Positions 1-7,048 of a stretch of DNA of 16,360 bases are shown piece after piece. Under the pieces are notes generated by a model. It was not told the origin of the DNA. It saw nothing but the letters and a program-made list of their open reading frames with translations, and searched no databases. The DNA is taken from assembly GCA_964633825.1 (NCBI GenBank), contig CAZWHE010000088.1, forward strand, positions 1-16,360, given 5' to 3'. Source of the stretch: CAZWHE01 sp964633825 (lineage in GTDB: Bacteria > Planctomycetota > B15-G4 > CAYZWU01). Position numbers and translations under genes: made by a program. The number at the start of each line of letters is the position of its first letter. The stretch's first letter is position 1.

Positions 1-463
1 TGAAACAGGTCTCCATGTCGGTGAGGTTGAGATTGGTCAGCATGTTGGAGAGAAGAGTGATTATCTTGTTGGCAACGTAGTGCCAGAAGAGATGGCACCT
101 GTGCACGCCGCCCTGAAACCGGGAGCCGAAAACGACATCGGCATTTCCATCGATGATGGGCTGGAGAAGAACGGGGTAATCATCGGGAGTGTATTCGAGA
201 TCAGCGTCCTGGATCACGACCACATCGCCTTGCACCTGCTCGAATCCGGTCCTGAGAGAAGCGCCCTTGCCCCGGTTTTTCTCATGAAAAAAGACCCGGG
301 CATCCTCCCGGTCGATGTTCTTGAGAACATCGGCAGTCCCGTCCGTAGATCCGTCATCAACGATGATGAGTTCCTTTTCAAAGGGAACGGCCGCGACCTT
401 TTCGATAACCCGGAGAATGGTTTCGCGCTCGTTGTAGACAGGAATTACGACGGAAAGCTTCAT
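1..463 (-). CDS. Glycosyltransferase family 2, DPM1-like (3' end outside window)
   Basis: This is the N-terminal 154 residues of a GT-A fold glycosyltransferase; the gene continues past the left edge. Visible landmarks are the N-terminal strand MKLSVVIPVYNE (1-12), the nucleotide-binding VDDGSTDGT (35-43), the metal-binding DAD motif (D86-A87-D88) followed by LEYTPDDYP, and the later GSRF and NLTDMETC motifs. This set is typical of the dolichol/polyprenyl-phosphate mannosyl- or glucosyltransferase branch of GT2, which transfers a sugar from a nucleotide donor to a lipid phosphate at the inner membrane. Whether C-terminal membrane helices follow cannot be seen. The ATG is preceded by GGGGAG 11 bases upstream, and the gene starts 17 bases after the stop of the GT4 gene, so the two are almost certainly one operon. 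The family call is firm; donor and acceptor are unknown. Confidence 0.9.
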   Translation of the reverse strand, partial: MKLSVVIPVYNERETILRVIEKVAAVPFEKELIIVDDGSTDGTADVLKNIDREDARVFFHEKNRGKGASLRTGFEQVQGDVVVIQDADLEYTPDDYPVLLQPIIDGNADVVFGSRFQGGVHRCHLFWHYVANKIITLLSNMLTNLNLTDMETCF

Positions 464-480
464 CTTTTTTCGTGCTCCCC

Positions 481-1764
481 TCAGCGGTTCGCAACATCCC
501 GGTAGATACTATTGAGCACGGCCACATTTTCTTCTACAGACGTGACCTTCTTGGGAGATTCAGCAAGCTTTCGCCTGGTCTCGCGCTCGTCCATCAGCCG
601 TTTCATTTTGTGCGAAAGGTCCACGCTGTCTCCCACGTTGAAAAAGAGGCCCGTCGTGCCTTCCTCCACCAGCTCGGCGAGACCGCCGAAATTGGAGACG
701 ATGAGAGCGCAGCCCGCGAGGAAACCCTCCCTCACCGTCATGGGAAAAGCCTCGTACCAGATCGAAGGCTCTACGAGAACATCGATCCCGGACAGGACCT
801 TGGCCACGTCTTTATTCTCATACCGGCCGTGGAAGTGAATCGACGTCTCCCATCCCCTCGCCAGGACAGAAAGCCTGTATCCATAGTTGGTGTCTTTGTG
901 AAAGGGCCTCACCTCGCCCCATATGTGAAGACTGCAATCCGAACCGCCGATCATCTTGAACGCCTCGAGAAGTATGTGAATCCCCTTGGAGGGTATGATC
1001 GAGCCGATATATCCGAATCTGAGAATGGATGACCGTTTTCGGGACATCTCTAAGAACGGGCCTTTATCCAGGCCGTGAGGCACGACGGAGATTCGATGTT
1101 CCGGGATTCCGTACCGCTCGTATATCCTCTTCACAAAATTCGAGGGCGCGATCAAGCGATCCACACGGCTCAATGCTTTTCTGACGGTTTGGTGATAGGC
1201 GAGAAGGAGGTTCATGTCGTGCTCATCGGCCTTTTCCCGGGGAACACCCTCTTTTCCTTCGGCGAAAAAGTTGGGCCACAGCCTCCGCAGGCAGTGCATG
1301 CACCGGTCGAGGTCGATCTCGGGACAGGTCTGGAGAGACGCCGTAATCCGCTGCTCACGCGGGCACCCCATCCAGTAATCGTTCAGCGTCATCACCACGG
1401 GGACACCGGCTTCGCTGGTCAGGTCGATGATGTCCATCGTCAGCGCGAAGAGGTGTTGGACGTGAACGAGATCGGGCTTGAATTCGTTAAGCACTTTTTT
1501 GTAAGCCCTGACGGCAAGAGGGCTGAGGTATGTCTTCTCGAAACTCAGACAGTCGGAAAAAGTGTTGTTCATGCGAACAAACGGAATCCCGTCGTGTTCG
1601 CCTCTCTCGAGCGCGAACTCCTCGCGGGCAGGGGAATAATCCCTATAGAAGACGAGGACATTGTGCCCCTGCTTCATCAGTTCCCGGGCCGTGAACTGCA
1701 TGTGCAGCTCCATGACACCCACCTTTTCCGGTGAAAAACCCGAACCCACAAAGAGGATTTTCAT
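481..1764 (-). CDS. Glycosyltransferase family 4
   Basis: A 427-residue GT-B fold glycosyltransferase, normal length for GT4. The N-terminal Rossmann domain begins MKILFVGSGFSPEKVGVMELH and contains VHVQHLF (100-106) in the acceptor domain. The C-terminal donor domain shows GYIGSIIPSKGIHILLEAF (251-269) and the EX7E catalytic signature E338-AFPMTVR-E346. A four-cysteine insert (C134, C147, C155, C158, the last two as CxxC) follows NDYWMGC. Similar Cys clusters occur in a subset of GT4 enzymes and may bind zinc. No signal peptide or membrane segment is seen, so it should act at the cytoplasmic face of the membrane. It is the first gene of a leftward operon with the GT2 gene, pointing to surface polysaccharide, glycolipid or protein glycosylation. 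The ATG start fits the family N-terminus; the Shine-Dalgarno is weak (GTGAG). The sugar specificity is not predictable. Confidence 0.92.
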   Translation of the reverse strand: MKILFVGSGFSPEKVGVMELHMQFTARELMKQGHNVLVFYRDYSPAREEFALERGEHDGIPFVRMNNTFSDCLSFEKTYLSPLAVRAYKKVLNEFKPDLVHVQHLFALTMDIIDLTSEAGVPVVMTLNDYWMGCPREQRITASLQTCPEIDLDRCMHCLRRLWPNFFAEGKEGVPREKADEHDMNLLLAYHQTVRKALSRVDRLIAPSNFVKRIYERYGIPEHRISVVPHGLDKGPFLEMSRKRSSILRFGYIGSIIPSKGIHILLEAFKMIGGSDCSLHIWGEVRPFHKDTNYGYRLSVLARGWETSIHFHGRYENKDVAKVLSGIDVLVEPSIWYEAFPMTVREGFLAGCALIVSNFGGLAELVEEGTTGLFFNVGDSVDLSHKMKRLMDERETRRKLAESPKKVTSVEENVAVLNSIYRDVANR

Positions 1765-1808
1765 ATCTCACATCCAAAGCGATAAAATCGAAAGAGTCGG
1801 TCAGCACA

Positions 1809-1824
1809 GGTTCGAAGGCGAACC
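1809..1824. repeat. Small perfect inverted repeat (hairpin in GT4 leader)
   Basis: GGTTCG, a 4-base loop, then CGAACC: a perfect 6-bp stem. If the leftward promoter at 1849-1878 is real, this hairpin lies in the roughly 78-base untranslated leader of the GT4 transcript, about 45 bases before the ATG and clear of the ribosome-binding region. It resembles a tRNA T-loop by chance only. Confidence 0.4.
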
Positions 1825-1848
1825 GGAGCGTGCGCGGCTGAATAACGA

Positions 1849-1878
1849 ATTATACGGTGCATTTCGATGAAATGTACT
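1849..1878 (-). promoter_or_regulatory. Candidate sigma70 promoter for the GT4-GT2 operon
   Basis: Read on the minus strand, a perfect TATAAT (complement of 1849-1854) has AGTACA (complement of 1873-1878, 3 of 6 matches to TTGACA) 18 bases upstream. The predicted start is near 1842, giving a leader of about 78 bases. The -35 box lies inside the 1857-1877 dyad, so a protein bound there could block this promoter. Confidence 0.5.
1857..1877. promoter_or_regulatory. 21-bp dyad, candidate operator between divergent genes
   Basis: The arms GTGCATTTC (1857-1865) and GAAATGTAC (1869-1877) are separated by GAT. Eight of nine arm positions are Watson-Crick complements and one is G-T. It covers the -35 box of the leftward GT4 promoter and sits about 45 bases upstream of the predicted sulfatase transcription start, where a regulator could control both directions. 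No regulator gene lies in the window. Confidence 0.45.
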
Positions 1879-1909
1879 CCGTTGGATTTTTTTTTGGTCC
1901 CTTTCAGGA

Positions 1910-1915
1910 TAGAAT
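1910..1915 (+). promoter_or_regulatory. Candidate -10 box for the sulfatase gene
   Basis: TAGAAT matches TATAAT at 5 of 6 positions and lies 33 bases before the TTG start. No good -35 is present at normal spacing; that region is a run of nine T (1887-1895), so an activator or an AT-rich upstream element may be needed. The same 9-mer GATAGAATC recurs upstream of the glycogen-synthase-like gene at 9263-9271. Confidence 0.35.
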
Positions 1916-1935
1916 CAACTTCCGAACTATCCGTC

Positions 1936-1943
1936 AAGGAGAG
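1936..1943 (+). promoter_or_regulatory. Ribosome-binding site fixing a TTG start
   Basis: AAGGAGAG is a strong Shine-Dalgarno sequence five bases before the TTG at 1949. It supports TTG as the true sulfatase start, because that start alone gives the complete lipoprotein signal. Confidence 0.75.
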
Positions 1944-1948
1944 CTTAG

Positions 1949-3367
1949 TTGAATCGATTCTTCGGCAATGAACATTTTCTCTGCACCGCCGCCGCGGCCC
2001 TGCTGCTCGGCTCATCGATCCTGTCCTGCAACAAAACGCCGCATGAGACCGAAAGCCCGTCCATCGTTCTCGTCATGATCGACACACTGAGAGCCGACCG
2101 GCTCGGCTGCTATGGTTTCGACGGAGAAACATCGCCGTTCATCTCGGGCCTTGCAAAAGAGGGCGTCCTCTTCACCAGCGTGCTGGCCGCCTCCCCCTGG
2201 ACGGGACCTTCCGTCTCCGCCGTCCTGACCGGCAAGTACCCCGACGAGATCGGCATTCACGACCTCAAAGACCCTCTTCCCATCTCGGCAACGACTCTGG
2301 CACAGAGCCTGAAGAAAAAAGGCTACACCACGGCCGCCGTGATCTCGAACGCCATTGCCGGTCCCGATTTCGGGCATAACAGGGGATACGATTATTTTTA
2401 TTTCGAGCGCTACAAAGACAAGAAGGGAAACACGCCTCCCCGGCCGGTGTTCACCGCGGACAGGGTGACCGACAAGGCGCTCGAATGGCTGAACGATTCG
2501 ATTCAGGTTTCCGGCCGAAGATCGGCTCGAAAACGGGATCAACCCTTCTTCCTCTATGTTCATTACACCGATCCCCACGAACCCTACATTCCGCCTCTCT
2601 TCTGGAAAGAAAGGTACATGAAGGAGGAGTATGGCGTCGGCGAGGATCTCCTTCTCGAAGCGGCGTTCACCCGCATACCGCTGACGCCCGACCAATTGAA
2701 GGGTGTGAGCGCTCATTACGAGGCCGAGATCGCGTTCACCGACCACGAAGTGGGGCGGCTCATCGAAAGCCTGCCGCCGGACACGCTGGTCGTGCTCACG
2801 AGCGACCACGGCGAGGAGTTCTTCGAACACAGGCGATTTCTCCACGGCCAGTCCCTTTTCCAGGAGCTCCTCCACGTGCCCCTCATCTTCAGAGGTCCGG
2901 GAATACCGGCCGACGTCATTGTGAGCGACCCCGTCTCGCACGTGGACATCACCCCCACGCTGCTCGACCTGGCCGGGCTCGCCGAAGCGGGAAAAGGGCC
3001 GGGCCGGAACCTTTCGGGCCAAAGCCTGTCGCGTTATTTCGAGAAAAAGCCGCGAGACCGGGAAAGGGATGAACCGCGCCCTCTCTTTGCCGTTCTCGAA
3101 ACCCAAAAAAAACACTGCATCGCCGTCAAACGGGGGCCCTGGAAACTCCTCTTCTACCCCAGGGTGAAAAAACTGCGGCTCTTCAACCTCGACACCGATC
3201 CCGGCGAAAAACAGGACCTGTCCCGTGAAAACAGGAAGATCGTCTCCTCTCTGATCCGGTTCCTGCAAGAGAGAGAACAGTCCACAATCCCCACTCCGCC
3301 GCCGGAGAGCTCGGACCTGGAAAAGCAGCGGGAAGAGGAGCTTCGCGCGATCGGATACGTGGAATAA
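1949..3367 (+). CDS. Sulfatase-superfamily lipoprotein with Thr at the nucleophile site
   Basis: A 472-residue member of the alkaline phosphatase/sulfatase superfamily. An N-terminal signal (1-26) ends at a lipobox-like ILSC with C27 as the lipidation site, so it is probably anchored on the periplasmic side or outer membrane. Metal-site elements are visible: D45 in MIDTLRADRLGCYG, HYTDPHEPY (205-213), SDHGEEF (285-291) and H299 in FLHGQ. At the place where sulfatases carry the formylglycine motif C/S-x-P-S-R, this protein reads T85-G-P-S-V within SPWTGPSVSAVLTG. Thr replaces the modified Cys/Ser and the Arg is absent, so formylglycine conversion is not expected. Thr nucleophiles are known in phosphoethanolamine transferases and LtaS, so a phosphodiester or phospho-group substrate is possible. 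The C-terminus ends in an 'ELRAIGYVE' tail common in bacterial homologues. It lies 101 bases before the desulfurase with no clear terminator between them. The substrate is unknown. Confidence 0.87.
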   Translation: MNRFFGNEHFLCTAAAALLLGSSILSCNKTPHETESPSIVLVMIDTLRADRLGCYGFDGETSPFISGLAKEGVLFTSVLAASPWTGPSVSAVLTGKYPDEIGIHDLKDPLPISATTLAQSLKKKGYTTAAVISNAIAGPDFGHNRGYDYFYFERYKDKKGNTPPRPVFTADRVTDKALEWLNDSIQVSGRRSARKRDQPFFLYVHYTDPHEPYIPPLFWKERYMKEEYGVGEDLLLEAAFTRIPLTPDQLKGVSAHYEAEIAFTDHEVGRLIESLPPDTLVVLTSDHGEEFFEHRRFLHGQSLFQELLHVPLIFRGPGIPADVIVSDPVSHVDITPTLLDLAGLAEAGKGPGRNLSGQSLSRYFEKKPRDRERDEPRPLFAVLETQKKHCIAVKRGPWKLLFYPRVKKLRLFNLDTDPGEKQDLSRENRKIVSSLIRFLQEREQSTIPTPPPESSDLEKQREEELRAIGYVE

Positions 3368-3468
3368 GCGCCTGGGGAACAGGCCCCTTGCCAGGTCGAA
3401 AGAAGGAAGCTATTCTCGCATTTGGCATAGAACGACGCGAATGGTGCGCGCGAGAAAGAAAAAGACTC

Positions 3469-4623
3469 ATGAAGCAGACGATCTATCTGGACAACGCGGC
3501 GACGACAAAACCAGACCCCGAAGTTCTCGAGGCGATGCTGCCTTTCCTCCGGGACCTTTTCGCCAATCCCTCCTCCGGCCACACGCTCGGACGCGGGGTG
3601 AAAAAAGCTATCGAAGAAGCCCGCGAGAAAGCCGCCGATCTGCTCGACACGGAGCCGAAGCGCATCGTCTTCACCTCGGGCGGTTCGGAGGCCAACAACC
3701 TGGTCATTCGCGGCCTCACCCCCCACATCGAGGGGCGCAGGATCATCGTCACGCAGTTGGAGCACCCCTCGGTGACGGAACCGGCCCGGCTTCTTGAAGA
3801 ACAAGGATACGAGGTCGTTTCACCCTCCAACGACTCGACGGGCAAGGCGGATCTCGGCCATTTGGAAGACCTCCTGGTCGAAAAAAAGACGGCTCTCCTC
3901 AGCGTGATCCACGGATCCAACGAGGTGGGTACGGTTCAAGACGTGAAGGCAATGGGCGACATCGTCCGCTCCAAAAGCCCCGAAACCTGGTTTCATCTCG
4001 ACGCCGTTCAATCGGTCGGGTACCTTCCCATCGAAGCCAGCCTGCGGGGAGTGGATTCGTTCTCGCTCTCGGCCCATAAGCTGCACGGACCCAAGGGGGC
4101 GGGGCTTCTGGCCCTTTACCGCAGCGGGAGATTCACACCCGTCATAGCCGGCGGGGGACAGGAAGACGGGATCCGCTCCGGAACGGAAAACGCAGCCGGC
4201 ATCGTCGGGACGGTCGAGGCGCTATCCCGCAGCGTCCTCAGCCGGCCGGAGCGCGTTCCCCACGTCACCTCGCTCAGGGAGAAGCTGCGCGGCTTCATTG
4301 AAAACAACATCACCGACGCGGGCTTCAACGGGGAGAGATCGGGCCTTCCCCACATCCTGAGCGTCTCCTTCGCCGGCCTCCTCGGCGATGTGCTGCTGCG
4401 CCACCTCGAAAGAGACGGAATCATGGCCTCGTCCGGCTCTGCCTGCCATTCGGGAAAGGACGACATCCCGGACACTCACCGGGCGCTGGGAACGCCGGCC
4501 CGCCTGGCGCGCGGGACGATCCGTTTTTCCTTCTCACACCACAACACGCCGGAAGAGATCGATTCCGCAACCGCGATACTGAGCCGGCACACAGCGGACC
4601 TGAGAGAGATCGGAATCCCATGA
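3469..4623 (+). CDS. Cysteine desulfurase (IscS/NifS class I), ThiI partner
   Basis: A 384-residue PLP enzyme that takes sulfur from L-cysteine as an enzyme persulfide and passes it on. It begins MKQTIYLDNAATTKPDPEVLEAM, the standard NifS/IscS N-terminus. The PLP lysine is K204 in SAHKLHGPKGAG and the persulfide cysteine is C326 in SSGSACHSG, almost the same positions as K206 and C328 of E. coli IscS. The SSGSAC loop marks class I (mobile-loop) desulfurases. The ATG at 3469 is chosen over an upstream TTG at 3388, which would add 27 unconserved residues; the Shine-Dalgarno is weak. The stop overlaps the thiI start as ATGA, implying translational coupling and a dedicated sulfur donor role, as NifZ has for Bacillus ThiI. 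No iscU- or iscR-like gene is nearby, so general Fe-S assembly is less likely to be its main job. Confidence 0.93.
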   Translation: MKQTIYLDNAATTKPDPEVLEAMLPFLRDLFANPSSGHTLGRGVKKAIEEAREKAADLLDTEPKRIVFTSGGSEANNLVIRGLTPHIEGRRIIVTQLEHPSVTEPARLLEEQGYEVVSPSNDSTGKADLGHLEDLLVEKKTALLSVIHGSNEVGTVQDVKAMGDIVRSKSPETWFHLDAVQSVGYLPIEASLRGVDSFSLSAHKLHGPKGAGLLALYRSGRFTPVIAGGGQEDGIRSGTENAAGIVGTVEALSRSVLSRPERVPHVTSLREKLRGFIENNITDAGFNGERSGLPHILSVSFAGLLGDVLLRHLERDGIMASSGSACHSGKDDIPDTHRALGTPARLARGTIRFSFSHHNTPEEIDSATAILSRHTADLREIGIP

Positions 4624-5816
4624 ACCCCTCGCCCGTCCTGATCGTGCGCTATTCCGAGATCGGGCTGAAAGGCGGCAACCGGTCCTTTTTCGAGAAAGCC
4701 CTCGTCGCCAATCTGAAGCACGCCCTCCGAAAAGAAGGCCACGGTCCGGTGGAGCGCCCCCACGGCCGGATCATCGTTCGCCGTCCCGACGATCCGGAGA
4801 AAGCGGCCGCCGCGGCGGCGGAGGTGTTCGGCGTTTCATCCGTTTCCGCCGGAAAGAGCACGGGTATTGATCTCGACGAGATTACGGGCGCGGCTCTTGT
4901 GCTCATCGGAGAAGCTCTTGATCGCATCTCGGGAAGCGACAGGGTTCCCTTCCGCGTGGAAAGCCGGCGGAGCGACAAGAGCTTTCCTCTCAACTCGATG
5001 GAGCTTTCGGCCCGTATCGGGGCGTCCTGCCTCGAAGCCCATAATCGCCTTAAAGTCGATCTCAACGAACCGGCCGTCACGCTCGGCGTCGAAATCCGAA
5101 AAGACGAAGCCATTGTTTATTCTCACCGCATCGAGGGGCCCGGCGGTCTTCCCGTCGGAACCGCCGGCAAGGCCGTGGTCCTTCTGTCGGGCGGCATCGA
5201 CTCTCCCGTCGCCGCATGGATGACGATGAAACGCGGCACCCGGGTTGTGTGCATCAACTATCATTCATACCCCTTCCTGCCCGAAGAAAGCCGGATCAAG
5301 GTCGAGAGGATCGCGAAGGAGCTCTCCCGGTTCCAGCGCGGTCTGGCTGTCTTTTTCGCGCCTTTCGCCGACATTCAGGTGGCGATCAAGAAGGAGTGCC
5401 CCGAACCCCTCAGGACCGTCCTTTACAGGAGAATGATGCTCCGCCTTGCCGAGCGCCTGGCGCTGCGGGAAGGCGCCCTCGCCGTTGTCACGGGCGAAAG
5501 CCTGGGACAGGTCGCCTCGCAGACTCTTGAAAACATACGCACCATCGGAGGGGCGACAAGATTCCCCATCCTCCGTCCCCTCATCGGCTTCGATAAAACA
5601 GAAACAATCGCACGGGCCCGCCTCATCGGCACATACGACATCTCCATCGAGCCGCACCCCGACTGCTGCACCGTGTTTCAACCGAAAAAGCCGAAAATAA
5701 AGACCACTCTCGAAGAGGCCGAGCTCGCAGAGAAAGCCCTCGACATCGATCGGCTCGTGGGCGAATCTTTCGCCGGCCTGGACATGGTCACACACCCGGA
5801 CCGGACCGGGTCTTGA
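4620..5816 (+). CDS. thiI: tRNA 4-thiouridine synthase ThiI (no rhodanese domain)
   Basis: A 398-residue ThiI, which adenylates U8 of tRNA with ATP and replaces the oxygen with sulfur to give s4U, a near-UV sensor. In order there is an N-terminal ferredoxin-like region (RYSEIGLKGGNRSFFEKAL), a THUMP RNA-binding domain to about residue 165, and a PP-loop ATPase domain with SGGIDSPVA starting at S190. The adjacent cysteines C349 and C350 in HPDCCTVFQPKKP sit where E. coli ThiI has its conserved Cys344. E. coli ThiI is about 480 residues and ends in a rhodanese domain with Cys456; that domain is missing here, so sulfur must come directly from the coupled desulfurase, as in Bacillus. A role in thiazole synthesis is therefore less likely. 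The ATG overlaps the desulfurase stop by four bases (ATGA). The stop abuts the convergent M28-like gene. Confidence 0.95.
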   Translation: MNPSPVLIVRYSEIGLKGGNRSFFEKALVANLKHALRKEGHGPVERPHGRIIVRRPDDPEKAAAAAAEVFGVSSVSAGKSTGIDLDEITGAALVLIGEALDRISGSDRVPFRVESRRSDKSFPLNSMELSARIGASCLEAHNRLKVDLNEPAVTLGVEIRKDEAIVYSHRIEGPGGLPVGTAGKAVVLLSGGIDSPVAAWMTMKRGTRVVCINYHSYPFLPEESRIKVERIAKELSRFQRGLAVFFAPFADIQVAIKKECPEPLRTVLYRRMMLRLAERLALREGALAVVTGESLGQVASQTLENIRTIGGATRFPILRPLIGFDKTETIARARLIGTYDISIEPHPDCCTVFQPKKPKIKTTLEEAELAEKALDIDRLVGESFAGLDMVTHPDRTGS

Positions 5817-7046
5817 TCATTGATCCCCTGATCTCTTTCTCTGTTCGTTGGCCAGTTGCCGAATGAGGCGATAAGCGATGCGGGCCGAGAATTCGATTTG
5901 ATCCGCGTCGATCTTATCCGGCGCGTCATCCACGGTGCCGTGCTCGGGAACGGGTCCCGTAGTAATCCAAAGGGACGGGATCCTCTTTTTCAGAAAGACG
6001 AAGCTCTCCGTAATCTTTTTGAGGCCTCTTTCCCTGAAGCCGCCGAAACTCAAAAACGCTACCCTTTCAAGATCGTCGCCACACGCCCGTTCCACGATTC
6101 GGGCAAGCCCCTCTTCCGTTTCCGCGCCGACAACAGCGAGCCGAGGATTTTTCTCCGATTCCTCGCCCTCGCCTTTTTGGCCGCTTTCCGGACAAATATC
6201 CGGACCGGGCCTGCGTCCCAGCATGTTCAGGTCGACTACGACGCGGATTTTCTCCACATCGACGGGCGGCTCGACAAAGAATGCTTCGGCGCCCTTCAGC
6301 CCCGTCATCCTGATGAGAGTGCTTTCCAGGAAAGTGTCCCACTCTCCGGACATGACGAGCTCCTTGACGACTTTGTCGGCCAGCCGTTCAAACTCGGCCC
6401 CCTGAACGGGGCGTTTCATGAACACCCCCTCCTCACCCGCAGGAAGCGCTGCGAAGACAACGGTTCGATGGACACCGCCGATCCGACGAGTCAGGGCGCG
6501 GGCAATCTCCAGCACGGCCGCTACACCCGAAGCGTTGCGGTCCGCCCCCGGGTACAGGTTTCCTTCTCCGTCTTTTCCCTGTCCGTCGTACCGGGCGACG
6601 ACAAGAACGATTTCGTCCCTCATCTTCGGATTCCGTCCGGGGATCTTGCCCATTACGGCCAAGCACTGCTCTTCCATTACACGCCGAACGGACATCTCGA
6701 AGACCCTGTTTTCTCCTTCGATATTGATATCCTTGTCCATCACATCAAGGAGAATGGGAATGCCCACCAGGAATCCCTCCCCGTCGAGAGGATCGAGCCC
6801 GGCTTTTTCAAAAGCGGCCGCGATATACCGTCCGGCCTTCAGGCAACCCCTGTTGAACGTCATACGTCCCTGGAATGATTCGTCGCATAAAGCATTGACA
6901 TGGCCGACCAGAGCCTTGCTCTTGATTTTCTTTTCACCGGAACCTCCCGAAGCCGGAACGGCGCCCATGACCATGGTTGTTTCGGGGAAGACCTCGCCGG
7001 ACCGGGCGAAGAATGCGAGAACGAGCAAAATCGCTATTCCGGCTTT
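5817..7046 (-). CDS. Exported M28 peptidase homologue, predicted catalytically inactive
   Basis: A protein of about 410 residues with the fold signature of M28 zinc aminopeptidases; the GTG start is at 7049-7047, so the gene spans 5817-7049. An N-terminal signal (MKAGIAILLVLAFFARSG) predicts export. Family landmarks align in order: ESFQGRMTFNRGCLKAGRYIAAAFEKAGL (57-85), VVARYDGQG (150-158), YPGADRNASGVAAVLEIARAL (166-186), PAGEEG (203-208), DLNMLGR (273-279) and EHGTVDDAPDKID (369-381). Three metal ligands differ from the M28 pattern: His of AHYD is R153, the bridging second Asp of GADDNASG is R171, and the Asp of NLDM is N275. E206, E207 and H370 remain. Two Arg in the metal pocket make zinc binding unlikely, so I infer a binding or scaffold role rather than proteolysis. 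It overlaps the GH15 stop by one base and is presumably translated after it. Confidence 0.85.
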   Translation of the reverse strand, partial: KAGIAILLVLAFFARSGEVFPETTMVMGAVPASGGSGEKKIKSKALVGHVNALCDESFQGRMTFNRGCLKAGRYIAAAFEKAGLDPLDGEGFLVGIPILLDVMDKDINIEGENRVFEMSVRRVMEEQCLAVMGKIPGRNPKMRDEIVLVVARYDGQGKDGEGNLYPGADRNASGVAAVLEIARALTRRIGGVHRTVVFAALPAGEEGVFMKRPVQGAEFERLADKVVKELVMSGEWDTFLESTLIRMTGLKGAEAFFVEPPVDVEKIRVVVDLNMLGRRPGPDICPESGQKGEGEESEKNPRLAVVGAETEEGLARIVERACGDDLERVAFLSFGGFRERGLKKITESFVFLKKRIPSLWITTGPVPEHGTVDDAPDKIDADQIEFSARIAYRLIRQLANEQRKRSGDQ

Positions 7047-7048
7047 CA

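Noticed and set aside
1800..1830. tRNA-like GGTTCGAA element
   Set aside because: It looks like a T-arm, but no acceptor, D or anticodon arm can be folded around it.
2012..3268. A 418-codon minus-strand open frame opposite the sulfatase gene
   Set aside because: The plus strand encodes an evident sulfatase-family protein with a strong ribosome-binding site; the antisense translation is low-complexity and unrecognisable.
3368..3400. Hairpin after the sulfatase stop (GGGG/CCCC with flanking CCTGG/CCAGG)
   Set aside because: The two possible stems compete and no T-run follows, so a terminator call is not supported.
3388..3468. 27-codon N-terminal extension of the cysteine desulfurase from a TTG
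   Set aside because: The family N-terminus starts at MKQTIYLDNAATT; the extension is basic and unconserved and has no ribosome-binding site.
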